From: Theocolax elegans
Taxonomy: Eukaryota > Arthropoda > Insecta > Hymenoptera > Cerocephalidae
Direction: 5' to 3'
Assembly: GCA_026168455.1 (NCBI GenBank)
Contig: CM047428.1
Span: 131,501-195,500 of the forward strand
Length of the DNA stretch: 64,000 bases
Positions within the stretch are counted from its first letter, which is position 1; each line of letters opens with the position of its first letter. This document shows, in pieces, positions 47,335-60,730 of the stretch. The notes beneath the pieces were generated by a model. That model did no database searches and was not told where the DNA came from. It was given only the letters and a program-made list of their open reading frames with translations. The translations under genes and the position numbers were made by a program.

Positions 47335-48999
47335 ATAGCATATATTATTTACTACATCGCACGTATATTACAATCTCTTTCCTTAATTGGTATCGTTAAG
47401 GCAAAACTTCTATTTCCATCAATCTTTTATGTAAATATATTGTCTAATAATATATTATATACCCTAAACAGTTACATATTGAATGAATGATAATCATTTT
47501 GATTATTATCGAAAAAACTTGAATAATAATGAAAAAAGTTATTAAAAGTCCATATGTAAACGTTATCCGCTTAAATGACTGTAGGAAGACTATATCGTTT
47601 TAAATCCCTGTAAAAAAAAGGAGATAGAGAAATTTAAATTCATTCATAAAAGTTAAGATGAAACGACGAGGGTGAGTAATCCACAATATCTGACGAACTT
47701 TGTATCTGATGTGCGAGTATGTATATGTATATATATATATATATATGCATTTACATGAGTTATACACGTCTTAATGGTCTCACACGAAGTCAAAGGTGTG
47801 GTCGACGTCGCGGTTCACCGGTACGTCAAGAAAGAGAAAAGTTTCATCAATATTCATAAGTCGTCCAACTCCTAACCGCGGCTCAAGGATCTTGGGTGTT
47901 GAGCTTTCAGCGATTGTCTGCGGCAGCTACGACCAAGAGAACCGGTTGCTAATTCTCCCTCCCTCTGAATCTCAATCGGTTGGAATGTCGTTTCGATAAT
48001 ACGATTTTCGTACATTTATTTTTTTTTTCTTTTTTCTTTCAAAAACCCGATCAACGATCGTATAAATGAATCGAGCGACACTGATTGAATCACCCGACGT
48101 TGTCTTACAAATTGCGAGACTCTATTTTTGACGGCGAGATTCAGGAGATTCGACGTAATGCAAAACAACCATTACGCGATCCCGTATATTCTGCAGTATT
48201 AATTTAATCTTATATACCGTGAGTATAATTCGATTTTTGTAACCAGATTATTTAGCTCTTTCAATCGGAAATGTATAACAAAAATTTTTAACCATCTTCT
48301 GTCCCGTGTATTTTAACATCAGTTGTACCTTAGTAGAAATGCAACGTAGTTTTTTGTTTACGCTACTAAATAGATATTTTTTTAGACAGTTTGAAGTAAT
48401 TGAAACGCTTTTTAACACTGTATTCGCCCATTTTTTAGGTTGACATCTTAAAACACATCAAGATATAATTCTATTTTTACAAGCTTCTAAATTGACTAAT
48501 AATATGTACGCAAGAAACGTAACCATCAAAAAAAGTTATATTATTAATAGAGATGTATTGTTAACGAGGTAAAAATGAACATCTACCTTACGTATATCGC
48601 TATTAAAAACAATTGACAAACTTTATAAGTATTTTGGAATGACTTAATTAAAATATGATTCCATGTTAATTTCTTTAATCTAAGTAGTAATAGCACTTCC
48701 TACCTAGAATCTCATTTATTTTAAATATTTACTTCCGGGTACTTTCGGTCAATATTTTACATTAATATAATACTTCGCATCGATAGTTTTTATTTTGTTT
48801 TAACCGATAACATTATGTTGAACAAAATGTAGTTTATAATAATAATGTTAACATTAATAATTAATGGTAATAATAATAATAATTATAAAATATCAATAAT
48901 TATTTATGTATCAGTTAGAGTACAAAATAAAGATCGAAATAATTTTGTTCGTTACGTACATACCAGATGTACACCATAGATAAGTTACATCGTTCAAGT

Positions 49000-50010
49000 A
49001 CATGTACGGATCTTTTTACATTTCAGTTCCATCCTCATCATTATAATTACATTTTCCTTTTCTTAAATGGTTTATTTACATTTGCTTTGTAATTCCTTTG
49101 TACCTTTTAATTTATTTTTCAAATTCCTTACTGCATTTACGTAGTTAAATTTTACGTTTTATTTTAAATATTTCTATTATTGTCTTGCTCCTTTCCTGGT
49201 CCTTGCCAGTTATATACATAACTGTCCATTACTCTACCTCAGTCTTTGTTTATTTTCTCTTTCGTTATCTTACGCTACCATGTATGTTACAGATTTTCTT
49301 TCGTTCCCTTGCACACTGTATACTTATTATTCTTTGCTAATACTTCTGAATTTTTCCTCAATATTCAATATTTTTGAGTCAACACGTTTTTCTTTTCCCC
49401 TTGACTCTTTTTTCTTCGTGATACTATTCGCTCTTACTTATTTCTTATTTTAACGTATTTATTTAATCTCTTTTTAGCTTTTCCAATAAATATCAATTTA
49501 TTCCTATACCTCATATTTTTGCCTTCAAGAGGTATCTCACTGTTCTTTCGATGGACTCTCTCTCTTGTACATGTAAGTTTTTTTTCTATCTATTTTTTCA
49601 CCTCAAATATTTACTTCCCTGCCGATCGCGCCCTATTTTGAACTATAGTCGTTTTGTCATTAACATTTCATCGCTATAACTTTATTTCTCATTTGCGGGT
49701 GTAAGTTTTTGTAATAAAGTGCCATTTTTTATTGTGCTCACCGTCGTTTTTTTTCACTCCTTCCATCTCTTCATCACTGCTATCTGTTTTTACCACGGCC
49801 GTGGTTCCCTTCTTTTCTTTCAGTTTCTCTATTTACCTTTACTTTTTTATTTTATTAAAAAGCACTCTACTCGAATCGTATTCGGCATTTCTCTGCATCT
49901 TTTCTTGTATTACTCATTAGTTACTGGCACTTTCCATGCGTGTATTTCATCCCACTCATTTGAACAATTTAATTTAAAAATATCTATGTCTCTCTCTCTC
50001 TCTTTCTCTC
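49000..50010. other. About 1 kb of strongly pyrimidine-rich sequence
   Basis: The plus strand is persistently T- and C-rich, ending in a (TC)n tract near 49988. The open frames here (rich in Phe, Ser, Leu) follow from composition. No gene or repeat family is recognised. Confidence 0.5.
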
Positions 50011-50547
50011 CCTAAACACAAATATAATATTATTATCACTATAAAAAAGTACACAGAATTTGTTGCAAGTGCCAGGAATGTAAAAGTGATTGTATTAAAA
50101 TATTAAATTGTATATATAAAAATTAAGGTCATTATAGGTGCATTATAACTCTATTATAAAGCTATAATCCTCGGTTGTTGTAGTTGCATTATATATGTAT
50201 ACACATGTGTGTGTGTGTGTGTGTGTGCGTGCCCGCGTTTGTGTGTGCGTATACCTCAATCTGACAGCAGTTATAAAAAGTGAAAGTTCGTGTAAGAATT
50301 TAATTGTAGTTTAGTAAAACATTAATTAAATACATCAGCGTATTGTTTAATTCCTAATAGATATAAATTGGAAACATTAACCGGCTATCGCGTACACGAT
50401 CTAAAATTTTCTCCCGCTTCTGACAACTCGGCAATACCCCGTTTCGTGTATACTATAAAAGTGTTCGATCGGTTACGAGAGACTCTACCAATGAGCATTC
50501 GACATTCTCACAGAAATCGCGATTAATTAACTTCAAACGAGTGAGAT

Positions 50548-50900
50548 AGGGAGAGAGAGAGAGAGAGAGAGAGATTCTGCAGCAGTCATAAAAACAGAAT
50601 AGAGGTATAAAACACCCAAAAATTTTGAAAATATCAGAAGCGAGAAAAAAAAAAGAAAATCAGAAGCAATGCCAATAACCGCGAGCGGACGATAAAAATG
50701 GCGGCCGTCGGTTATTGCGCAAGGACAACAATGTACCGATTACGCGCCTACGGTTGCAGTCGGTGCACGAGAGACGCAGGCATCGAGTACACCCGAGGCG
50801 TATATACGGCCCCGAGCGAAAAAGGAGCCGGGACATGCGCCTTTTATCTCCGCATACTTGCCGCCGTGTATATATACCTCCGCGCCGAGGTTATGAATCA
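50548..50900. other. (GA)n tract and CpG-rich island
   Basis: A (GA)n run at about 50551-50573 is followed by CpG-rich sequence at 50690-50890 and a (TC)n-rich stretch. Two overlapping plus-strand frames run here but neither looks like a known protein. Possible promoter or enhancer. Confidence 0.3.
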
Positions 50901-51399
50901 GCTTTCGTTATCTCTCTCCCTCTCTCCCTCTCTCCCTCCCTGTTTCTCGTATATTCACTCCAAGGTGGATTTTTCAGTCAGTTATTCATTGCGATTTCAT
51001 CGATGTCGTTTCACGTTGTTTTTTCAAACTTTATTAGCACGCGGTTTACAATTTTTTTTGTGCTCTCGCTTTTAGTAATTGTTTCGTGTCTATATACATA
51101 TATATATATAGTCGTCGTTGAACTTACCGTTATGCGAATAAAATTATTTTTCCGGATGACATAAAACTATCATCTTAAACACGAAAATATTGCAATCGCA
51201 ATGGACATCGAACGATCGATCTTACAATCGTTTCTTGAAACTTGTGTATAGACAGGAGATCGAGAAAGCTCGTTAATAAATAGAAAGGCACCGCGTGACA
51301 CGCAACGCAGTCATAACCACAATGATTCTTATCTCGAGTTCCCGATAGTTTTCGGGCAAAAATGAGATTGTCAGTGATCACGATTGTCAACCGAGTTCT

Positions 51400-51650
51400 A
51401 ATTAGGCATCGAGTTTATCTATTTTATCCATAGAGACCGTCGAGACCCGGTCGATTTTCTGGTCCGCCGTTATAACTCTCGGTATGTGCATATTACGTAC
51501 ACTGTTTAAAAGTGGCGCGGGTGCACGCGATTAACAGCGCGATCGAGAAAGCTCCTTTGTTTCGTGCAGACACCCAACCGGCCAACTATCTGTCTATCGT
51601 ACGCGAACAGGATCCTGTCAGTTTTGTTCTATGACACCTTAATTGCTGTC
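51400..51650. other. GC-richer block, possible regulatory DNA
   Basis: Mixed sequence with GTCGAGACCCGGTCGATT, AGTGGCGCGGGTGCACGCGA and TCCTTTGTTTCG (Sox-like) motifs; no coding frame. Its composition contrasts with the AT-rich flanks. Confidence 0.2.
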
Positions 51651-53689
51651 GGTTTAACACGTGTATGCCAACTCATGATATATTTATAGAGCTTTAGATA
51701 TACCTTGGTATTGTGATACCCTCTCGTGATATTCTTTTCTTTATTCAACTATTTCTTGACAGCCTCTACCCATTTTCCGTGTGTCGTGCACTTTTTTTTC
51801 TCCTTTTCCTCGTTTGATTTTTCTTAAAAACAATATAGATGATCTAAGTGAATGAGATTAATCTTTTTACAAGAAACAATAAATCGTTTATTTCATCTCC
51901 CCATTGTTTTAGTTTTATTGATGATATATGTCCCAAGGTTATTTAATTCGTATATATATAGTGTAATAATTTTCGCGACATTTTGAAAGAGATTGTTTAA
52001 TTATTTAATAATTATGCAATAATATTTTTGTAGGCCAGTATAACATTGTCTTTTCGTACTGAAATAAGATACACGGCGTATGAAATGAAAATAACGAATT
52101 TTTTCATTTTTAGATAAGTATTGCAGTAATCATTCGCATTTTGATGAGTTAGCTATAATATTCCATCATCCCTTTGATTGATGATCATGGAATATCTCAA
52201 TGTCGCAGATATATATATATTGACCGAAATATGTTACAATTTTATATATGTAATTAATAATCAATATTTTAAATATAACATAGATCATCAGGACCAAATA
52301 GCCAAAACGCTAATCAAAGTATACAAGTGTAACGTGTAGCGTGTATATAAAAAACGAAAAATTCTGAGGCAGTCACGTAACCCGCAGAAAAGCCAATAGA
52401 ACGAGCAACATCAATCTCAATTTTTGCATCAATAAGCGGGGCCATGGTAACGGCTTGGTCTTTTGGCGCGTTCCGGAACGATCAAACATTCATTAATCTC
52501 GAGGAATTCATGTAACAGGGTACCGCCTTATATATATATACACACACGTACACGTGGCATACACATCTATCTCTTTCTCGTTTTTGGTGAGTAACGAACT
52601 ACTCACCAAAATGCGATGCCATTTTTAGATTTTACTCGGCAGTGCTCGCCGGCTCGTTACACAATCGAGGAACAAACCCATTACGGCTTATAGGTCTTTA
52701 CGCGAGGTCGCTCGTTAAATAGAAATTTGCGAATATAATTTAATTTACCTTTATGTACACGGTAATTTTTTAAAATTCGATTATACGCGTAACGACCAAT
52801 TTTCTCTACAATTTGATTTTGGTGCACAGGGTGTGAGATGTGACTACAAGGTCGATATATAAATTTGTTTTTTCTAATGGAATTGAAGAATCGCGTAGGC
52901 CGATTTTACACAACCGAGCGTGTCGCCGACCGAACGATAATCGCAACGAGCTTGTATACGCATTACAGCGATCGGTAGAAGTAGAGATGCAGAGAGGTAC
53001 CGAAGGTTGAGACAGTGGTCGTAGACGAGTGAGTTGGTTGCTCTCCGGGAACTAGAGTGATCCAAATGTGGCAGTGCAACACGAGTCTTCTCGTCAATAG
53101 CGTTACCGTAATCGCTTGATATACCGCTAGATTACCACCACCGCCTCAGCGATTTGTTCCCGTTTCTTCTTCTACTGTACTCCCTCTTTCTCTTAATTAA
53201 CGTCTGCTTCGCATTTGAAACTTTCGGTCTAGCTGTTTTATTTTCGATCTATGCGTAATTCGAGATCCAGTTTATGGCAAAAATGCGTTCGCCATTCTTT
53301 TTTCCCCCTTGTGCAATTTATATGTTGATAGCACAACGTATTTTCGCGCTGCGATGTACTTTTATATAAAAACTCTATTTATTTGAAAATCGATTACTAC
53401 TTCACCGAGTATAATATTTCGATCATTCATCGGATACTAATGTCCAAGCTTGCCCGTTTATATCAAATCGTATCTTGTCCAAGAATGTAAAAAAAACGGA
53501 AACCCGTAAAATCATGATCGTATATAGGAGTATGTTGTTATATTCGCCCGAAAAAAAAGCAGCACCGGCGTAACGAAAAACGGGAGAAAGTATGAAAAAA
53601 AAGGTGGAGTGTAAAAAACGAAAAGCGAAAAGAAGAGAAATAAAAGAAGTTGGCATTCCTCCTTATTCTCGCACACGTATAATAGCCGA

Positions 53690-54200
53690 ACCCTCTTTTC
53701 GTTTGATTTGTCCGAAGAATCCGCGAGCGAGCGGTTCTACTCCGCTTTGTTTCTCTTTCTCGTCTCGTCGTCTATATATCCTTTCGTCGGAGGGAAGGAA
53801 CAACGCGTATATATATATATCCACGGAGAGAAAGAGAGTCCGCGCGCCGGCCAATTACTTCTCCACCTGAGAACGCAGCGCCGCGATTCATCGCGAGCCG
53901 TGGGAGGGCAACGAGAGTGAGCCTCTGCAACTGGATGAACGAAGGAAGAAGAAGAAGAAGAAGAAGAAGAAGAGACGCGAGCGAGCAAGCAAGAGTACGA
54001 GAAACCGGTGAGAAGGGAGCGGATCCTCTTGGATAAAGGTGTGTACACGTATATAGAAGAGAGATGGCTCCAGGAGAACAAAAAAAACCACCAGGAGCTG
54101 AAAGAAAAAAAGAAAATATCGAGAGAAGAGCCGGGTAAGAGAATGAGAGAAAGAGTGAAGAGGGAATCAGAGCGCAGGGACTCTCAAACTCGTCTCACGA
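53690..54200 (+). promoter_or_regulatory. CpG-rich island, candidate promoter of an unknown plus-strand gene
   Basis: CpG-rich DNA with a (GAA)n tract at about 53944-53974, directly before a candidate plus-strand first coding exon at 54064. On the minus strand GTTCTCAG|GTGGAG near 53867 could also be a first-exon donor, so the direction is not settled. Confidence 0.3.
54064..54134 (+). CDS. Candidate first coding exon of an unidentified plus-strand gene
   Basis: ATG at 54064 has G at -3 and G at +4, a good context. The frame reads MAPGEQKKPPGAERKKENIE, then RRA plus two bases, ending at CCGG|GTAAGA, a strong donor (phase 2). Unspliced, the frame stops at the TAA inside the donor. The peptide is Lys/Arg/Glu-rich and hydrophilic; no family is recognised. 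It sits at the end of a CpG-rich island, as expected for a first exon, but no matching downstream exon was identified before the window end. Confidence 0.25.
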
Positions 54201-57200
54201 TACTTTAATCTTACCATCTTACGTGTATATACACATATATACATCATATGTATATACCTGAATTTTATTATATACCACCGCTTACATATGTCAACTTTGA
54301 TGATATCCCCTATAAAGAGGTAAAACTGTCCGTATCACCATTTATTCGAATACCGTAAACTCTCCAACTTTAATTCGTCGTCGTTCGATCATATTTATTA
54401 TGTACACCTTCGAACTGAATAAACTTACTTACTATACACACTTTTGTGGAGGTTGTTTCGGTCATCCGTGTACAAATTTGATAATGCTTGATTAAGTAAG
54501 TAACAGGCAATTGACTTTATACATTAAAAAAAAATATATATATCAAAAGGCGCGACAACGCCTGACGCAAGTATAAAGACGCGTAACCCATAGGTACAGC
54601 TAACTAGACCCTCGATCGTTTTCTTAAAAGTAATCTATTGTGTATTAACTTTAAAAATGTTCTTGACACGCATTATTATATTATATACTAATAAAAAATT
54701 CATATTCATATGGTATTTGTTTAAATTTCTCTCCTTATCGGAACGATTGTACATTGAAAACACACATAAAATATACAAGTGGTCTCGAAAAAAGACGAAA
54801 ATACAACCTACCCAAATAATAGAAAGCTGCAGTATCTAATCGACTACAATGGCGTATCTTATTACAACGATATATCGATACCATATTGACTGTAACATAC
54901 AGTGGCCACAGCAAAAAAAAGTGTACTCGCTTGTACAGTAAAACAAGTTATTTTGTAATCATATACATATACGAATATTTACTTTAATTTTATGCCCCGA
55001 CGAGATTGTAAATTTTCAATCCGTATTTCAGTGACAAGGATATATATATATGAATATTAAGATTTATTTATTTACTTTTTAAAAATCGCCAGACACCGTA
55101 TTAAACAAACAAACAAAAAAATTTAAGGAGTATAGCATACAAAAATATTACAATATCGAGAATATATCGTTTACACCGCGAAGACTATAAGACTAAGTCC
55201 TTTACACATATATATTATACAGCTGTGAGTATAGAAGCAGGTTTCGTTTGAGTGAAGGACATAACTTTATGTATGCTCGTATTGTGCTTGGCTATATATA
55301 TATAGATATACATATATACACGCACCGCTCAATTTCGTGACAACCCAGACAAAGGACCGCGTTGTGGGAGACGGTATATATAAGAATTAGATGCTTTTGT
55401 GTCCCTTCTTTCACTCCTTACGTCCTACATATATATCTGTATATATACACATGTACATTCGATTCTTTTTCTTTTTTACTATGTTACCTAATTAAATGAC
55501 GCTCGTAAATTTTTTAAAACCCTTTTACTCGTGGTAATTAAATTTTTACGGTGCAGCACCGATCAAAAGTATTAATTTCCTTTTGTTGACGCATTAAAAA
55601 AAGTATATACCGTGAGGTTAAATAGGCTGCAGACTAAACTTTTAAGTACATTGCTTTTTTTTACCAATAACACTTTCGTCTTTCGAACGGTCGAACTTAC
55701 GAACTGTACGGTGAAATTTATTACAGTTACGAAATGGTTGAAGTATAAACAAAATTTAGGATTAAAATGTATAAAGAAAAATAAATATAACCCTCCTTCC
55801 AAGGTTTGATTGACAATATATTCCTCCTGTCCCTAAATGTACAAATAATCTTTGTTTAATCAATGATTAACATTGCAATCGTTCGGCAAGAGACAATAAA
55901 GAGGTGCATTCACACTATATTGATGCAGCTGCGTAAAACATTCACGAAGATGGCAAACGAAAAAATCAGTCAAAATTGATATGGTTGCGTGGAAAAACGA
56001 CCTACGAGACCCTTAAGATCAAAAAATGATAATTGAGCATATGCGTGCAGAGGATAAACGTAAGAACGGTGAACGGTGAGCACCACTGAACAACCAGCGG
56101 CATGGAGAGCACGAGTATAGGGCTTTCGGTAGGGATGGGACAGGAGGGTCGAGGTTGGGGAGGAGTGGCTCAAGGCCGGTCGCGCTGTCAAGTCAGAAAA
56201 GACCGGCTCTATTATGCTGCACTGGTAATTATGCCGATACCCAAATAAACCTACCGCACAATTTTTAACTAATTTTTACCCAATTTATTATCGCACAATT
56301 AAAGAATACCACTGATTTAAATATTAAAGATAGCGGGATTTACGAATGAATAATCTTCACCTCGGCGAATATACTCTCGTAATCTCTCAAATGGTTACAT
56401 AGAATTAGTGATTATGAAAAGAAAAAGAAATTACCGTAAAGCACACAATTGCTGATGATCGTGAACCAATTTCTGATCAGTATGTTATTTCAATAAAACA
56501 ATAAAAGATTTACGTAAATCTAATCGTTGTTAGGTGTATACAATTTAAAGGTTCAATAATTGGTTAGCATAGGCTTATTTAGGAATTGGCATACGTACCC
56601 AAAATTTACTTCCCATTTTTTTTCTTAGATTGTTGCTCAGTTTAAAAAAATAACTGTCATTTTATTTTTCTAAGATCACTATAGAAGGAAGTTTAATACT
56701 TATACTTTCTGTATGCGTAAAAATATATACAATTATTAGCCTTTATTAACATAAAATTATTCTATGAACGTACGAATTTGCCTTAATTGATCAACAACTA
56801 GGTATGAGACGGTAATTATAAATTGCGATGAAGTAATAAATGATCGAGAGAGGTTTGTGAACTGTTTATTCCCATTCGCTAGAACTTTTATTGAACCGTA
56901 CATAAACGAAACATTTTTTTTACGAATTATCGATTAGTCATATTCGATGGATCGGTTAAATATTTCGACCACGATACGTGTAGATTTTGACAAGGCAATA
57001 AACAATGAGCCGTCGTCCGAATGTAATGATTGATTGCGTTCGTTTACCGGGAAGGTGTCGGAACTTGTTAAGATGGGAGTGACTAAATATTTGCCGGTTT
57101 CCGATGGAAAGTTTGCTTGAGATTTTGCATTACCTCGAGAGAAGGTATGTTTGGGCGTGAATTTATTGCTTCGCGCTGGTTAATTAAATTCGTTGGGTTA

Positions 57201-57439
57201 ATGGTATTATTCGGAGTGACGCACGGTATTATTAAGAGAATGTCCGACTCGAGAATTCGATATTCCGTATATTTTTTTAAACACAAATATTAATTTTTAG
57301 AAAAATTATTTACATCAAGCCCTTATGCATGCTTTACAAAACATGATACCCTTATTCTTTATTTCCGTGTATAATGTTATTCGTTTAAACTTTATACCTT
57401 ATTTATTACTTATAAAATTACCGATTATATATCGGGATG

Positions 57440-57705
57440 CCATAGTCAATATTTATCCTCCCTATCTTATGGGCAAACGCGATTATTGGTAATAAATTTG
57501 TAAATAAAAGAGTATGAGAAAAAATATGAGAAGCTGCGCCTTCGTTTGTCATAATCTAATTATGTGCTGAATTTGAAACTGAAATATTATTGCGTTTTCG
57601 AGGAAAGTCTTACCAAAAATGTGAACCTAACCTTAACGAGGTGGAAAGATTTGATATTTTTGGTAAGACTTTTGTAGAAACCGCAATATTTTAATCTGAA
57701 ATTCA
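57440..57705. repeat. MITE-like element, family G (second copy)
   Basis: It shares CAATATTTATCC, GGCAAACGCGATTATTGGTA, AATAAATTTGTAAATAAA and AATGTGAACCTAA with 5655-5910. The stem AGTCTTACCAAAAAT / ATTTTTGGTAAGACT around the GTGAACCTAACC loop is clearer here than in the first copy. Confidence 0.7.
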
Positions 57706-57939
57706 ACACAAGTTAGATACTGATAAACGATTAATTATCACCGAAAATTGAGTTTTAATATAAAAATGATTTTTAACAAATAAAGTCAATGCATCACGAC
57801 ATTCTTCGTATCTTAAACTATCCGTATGAATTTTTTTAAAAGCAGGCTATGAAAAATAATTATAAACTCATTCAAACTGGAATTATGAAGGTTTTTTTTG
57901 GTTTAGTTAGTCTTAGGAAATTTGAGTATTTATAAAATT

Positions 57940-58130
57940 GTATTTATACAGATAATTGGGGTTGCTGATTATGAATCTGTAATCAGATTATCAAAATTCA
58001 AAATAACAAATCCAATATGGTGGACAAAAATTTTAAAAATCTATCATTTTTCTAGAAAATAAACTTTATGTACTATTTTCTGAAATCCCAAAATTTTTTC
58101 GAAATATAGTAACACGATAATGTTATTCTA
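57940..58130. repeat. Probable dispersed insect repeat fragment
   Basis: GGGGTTGCTGATTATGAATC, CAAAATTCAAAATAACAAAT and CCAATATGGTGGACAAAAAT resemble, from memory, an abundant short repeat of insect genomes. No second copy was found in this window. Confidence 0.3.
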
Positions 58131-58442
58131 ATATTTGTATTCTCTTTTAAAAAGAGACGTTTCTAAAACGTCCCAAACGTCGACAATTTAATATTATTTT
58201 GGTTCGTGATGATCAGTAAAGGCGTTAAACACTATTCTAAAAAAATTAATGTTTATATGAACTTGATATAAACTTTAACTTTAGCTAAAGTTCTTTTTAC
58301 GCGTTAAGTCTTATCCCGTTAACCTTAATATTATTATTATTATTGTGATTATTAATTTAATGCATATAGTAATTTCGGTAATTAATAATATATTTATACG
58401 TTGAAAAATAAATTTGATAAACAAGACAATCTGATAGTTTCG

Positions 58443-58474
<32 letters not shown>

Positions 58475-58477
<3 letters not shown>

Positions 58478-58597
58478 ATTCCATAATTATTTATTGATTT
58501 GTCTAGGATATATGCAAGCGAATTGGCTAACTGATAAGCTGAAAAGCCAGTTCCACATGTAAATTCAAATAAACACGGTGTATAACAAAAATCACCA

Positions 58598-58598
<1 letters not shown>
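58475..58598. repeat. Module X, first copy
   Basis: Begins GTAATTCCATAATTATTTAT and ends ACAAAAATCACCAA, flanked by (TA)n on both sides. Repeated at 60731-60852. Confidence 0.92.
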
Positions 58599-58626
<28 letters not shown>

Positions 58627-58628
<2 letters not shown>

Positions 58629-58730
58629 AGCTGTGTAAAACAACTTATACGCGTATCTTAAATCACGTAATAATAATTATTGATACAATACTGACCACCT
58701 AATAACGATTTCAACAACTTTATTGACTAG

Positions 58731-58731
<1 letters not shown>
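58627..58731. repeat. Module Y, first copy
   Basis: Begins AGAGCTGTGTAAAACAACTT and ends CAACTTTATTGACTAGA, flanked by (TA)n. Repeated at 60526-60630. Confidence 0.92.
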
Positions 58732-58757
<26 letters not shown>

Positions 58758-58763
<6 letters not shown>

Positions 58764-59632
58764 CGTATAACGATAGAATTGTCAACTGGTAAATTTAAAT
58801 AATATTTCGAAAGTAAAAAGACGAATAAGAAAAAGAGAATCCGCGTAACGGACGTGTGTACCATAGCGCGTAAACTTGCAAAATGCGCGAAATATCAATC
58901 GCAACATGGTAGAATTTGAGGTTAGAGGGTGTCGAGTGTTGCGAGTCTTACGCGACGTGACCGTAACAACGTTGTGGCCCGGCATAGTTTTCATAACCGC
59001 GTTTATAGGTACGTGCAAGATGTGTCGGACAGTCAGTGGTCCACGAGTGCAGGCAGCCACCGATTTTCCACGTTGGTGCGTTATACTTTTGAAAGACTTA
59101 TGGAAGCAAGTCTCGATGTTCGTTGTTTGTTTCATTGAGGTATGTACGATTGAACGTCGAGCGTGAAGTTTAACGAGATGTCGAACCCAAGTTACAGGGA
59201 TCTACAACCTTTCAACATAAGAATTTATCTTGGAAATATTGAATTAAAAATCTAAACAAAATTCATAGTTTAAAAACAAAATCTTGGGCATGACGTTTTG
59301 ATTTTTTTAAAATTAAATTTGTTAATAATAATTGAGTAAACAATTTTCGGTCGGTAATTATTGGTCTAAAAAGGCATGAAGTTTCAACGCAAAAATCATA
59401 ATTAAATTACAGATTTAAAAATCTGAAAAAATTTGAGTATACTGTTTAAAACATGGCTAAGGATTTTAAAAAAAAATGTATTCTCTTGTTTATAAAGAAA
59501 TCTTAAAAATGACCATTTTCTGAGTCCGACATCCCCTTAACTGAATTTTGTAACTGATTTTTGAAATTGCTTACAACTATTTAACTATTTAACTACATTA
59601 TTTTACGTGTTTTACGATAAAAAGCAATTTAA
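58758..59632. repeat. Module U1 with nested MITE R
   Basis: Begins AAATAACGTATAACGATAGA and ends AAAAAGCAATTTAA, flanked by (TA)n. The first 415 bases are GC-richer and open on both strands. The second part (59173-59538) is a MITE R in inverse orientation, with ends GAGATGTCGAACCC and GAGTCCGACATCCCCTT. Compared with U2-U4, it has GCGTTTATAGGTACGTGC for GCGTTATACGTGC, which shifts the plus-strand frame. Confidence 0.93.
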
Positions 59633-59645
59633 TATATATATATAT

Positions 59646-60513
59646 AAATAACGTATAACGATAGAATTGTCAACTGGTAAATTTAAATAATATTTCGAAA
59701 GTAAAAAGACGAATAAGAAAAAGAGAATCCGCGTAACGGACGTGTGTACCATAGCGCGTAAACTTGCAAAATGCGCGAAATATCAATCGCAACATGGTAG
59801 AATTTGAGGTTAGAGGGTGTCGAGTGTTGCGAGTCTTACGCGACGTGACCGTAACAACGTTGTGGCCCGGCATAGTTTTCATAACCGCGTTATACGTGCA
59901 AGATGTGTCGGACAGTCAGTGGTCCACGAGTGCAGGCAGCCACCGATTTTCCACGTTGGTGCGTTATACTTTTGAAAGACTTATGGAAGCAAGTCTCGAT
60001 GTTCGTTGTTTGTTTCATTGAGGTATGTACGATTGAACGTCGAGCGTGAAGTTTAACGGATGTCGAACCCAAGTTACAGGGATCTACACCTTTCAACATA
60101 AGAATTTATCTTGGAAATATTGAATTAAAAATCTAAACAAAATTCATAGTTTAAAACAAAATCTTGGGCATGACGTTTTGATTTTTTTTAAAATTAAATT
60201 TGTTAATAATAATTGAGTAAACAATTTTCGGTCGGTAATTATTGGTCTAAAAAGGCATGAAGTTTCAACGCAAAAATCATAATTAAATTACAGATTTAAA
60301 AATCTGAAAAAATTTGAGTATACTGTTTAAAACATGGCTAAGGATTTTAAAAAAAATGTATTCTCTTGTTTATAAAGAAATCTTAAAAATGACCATTTTC
60401 TGAGTCCGACATCCCCTTAACTGAATTTTGTAACTGATTTTTGAAATTGCTTACAACTATTTAACTATTTAACTACATTATTTTACGTGTTTTACGATAA
60501 AAAGCAATTTAAT
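59646..60513. repeat. Module U2 with nested MITE R
   Basis: Near-identical to U1 and almost base for base like U3; separated from U1 only by (TA)n. The nested MITE R spans about 60054-60419. An 85-codon plus-strand frame (start 59764) is the same in U2, U3 and U4 and matches no known protein. Confidence 0.93.
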
Positions 60514-60525
60514 ATATATATATAT

Positions 60526-60630
60526 AGAGCTGTGTAAAACAACTTATACGCGTATCTTAAATCACGTAATAATAATTATTGATACAATACTGACCACCTA
60601 ATAACGATTTCAACAACTTTATTGACTAGA
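60526..60630. repeat. Module Y, second copy
   Basis: Same sequence as 58627-58731, but here it lies after two U modules and before X, the reverse of the first order. Confidence 0.92.
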
Positions 60631-60645
60631 TATATATATATATAT

Positions 60646-60677
<32 letters not shown>

Positions 60678-60730
60678 ATATATTATATATATATATATTA
60701 TATATATATATATATTATATATATATATAT
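60631..60730. repeat. Compound (TA)n array with TTA interruptions
   Basis: 100 bases of TA dinucleotides interrupted several times by an extra T, forming a higher-order repeat of 14-20 bases. It separates modules Y and X. Confidence 0.95.

Noticed and set aside
53888..53895. Minus-strand start MNRGAAFS with donor near 53867 as Hr39 first exon
   Set aside because: It would leave phase 1, which reads into a stop in the candidate exon at 31940-31963; no support for joining it to Hr39.
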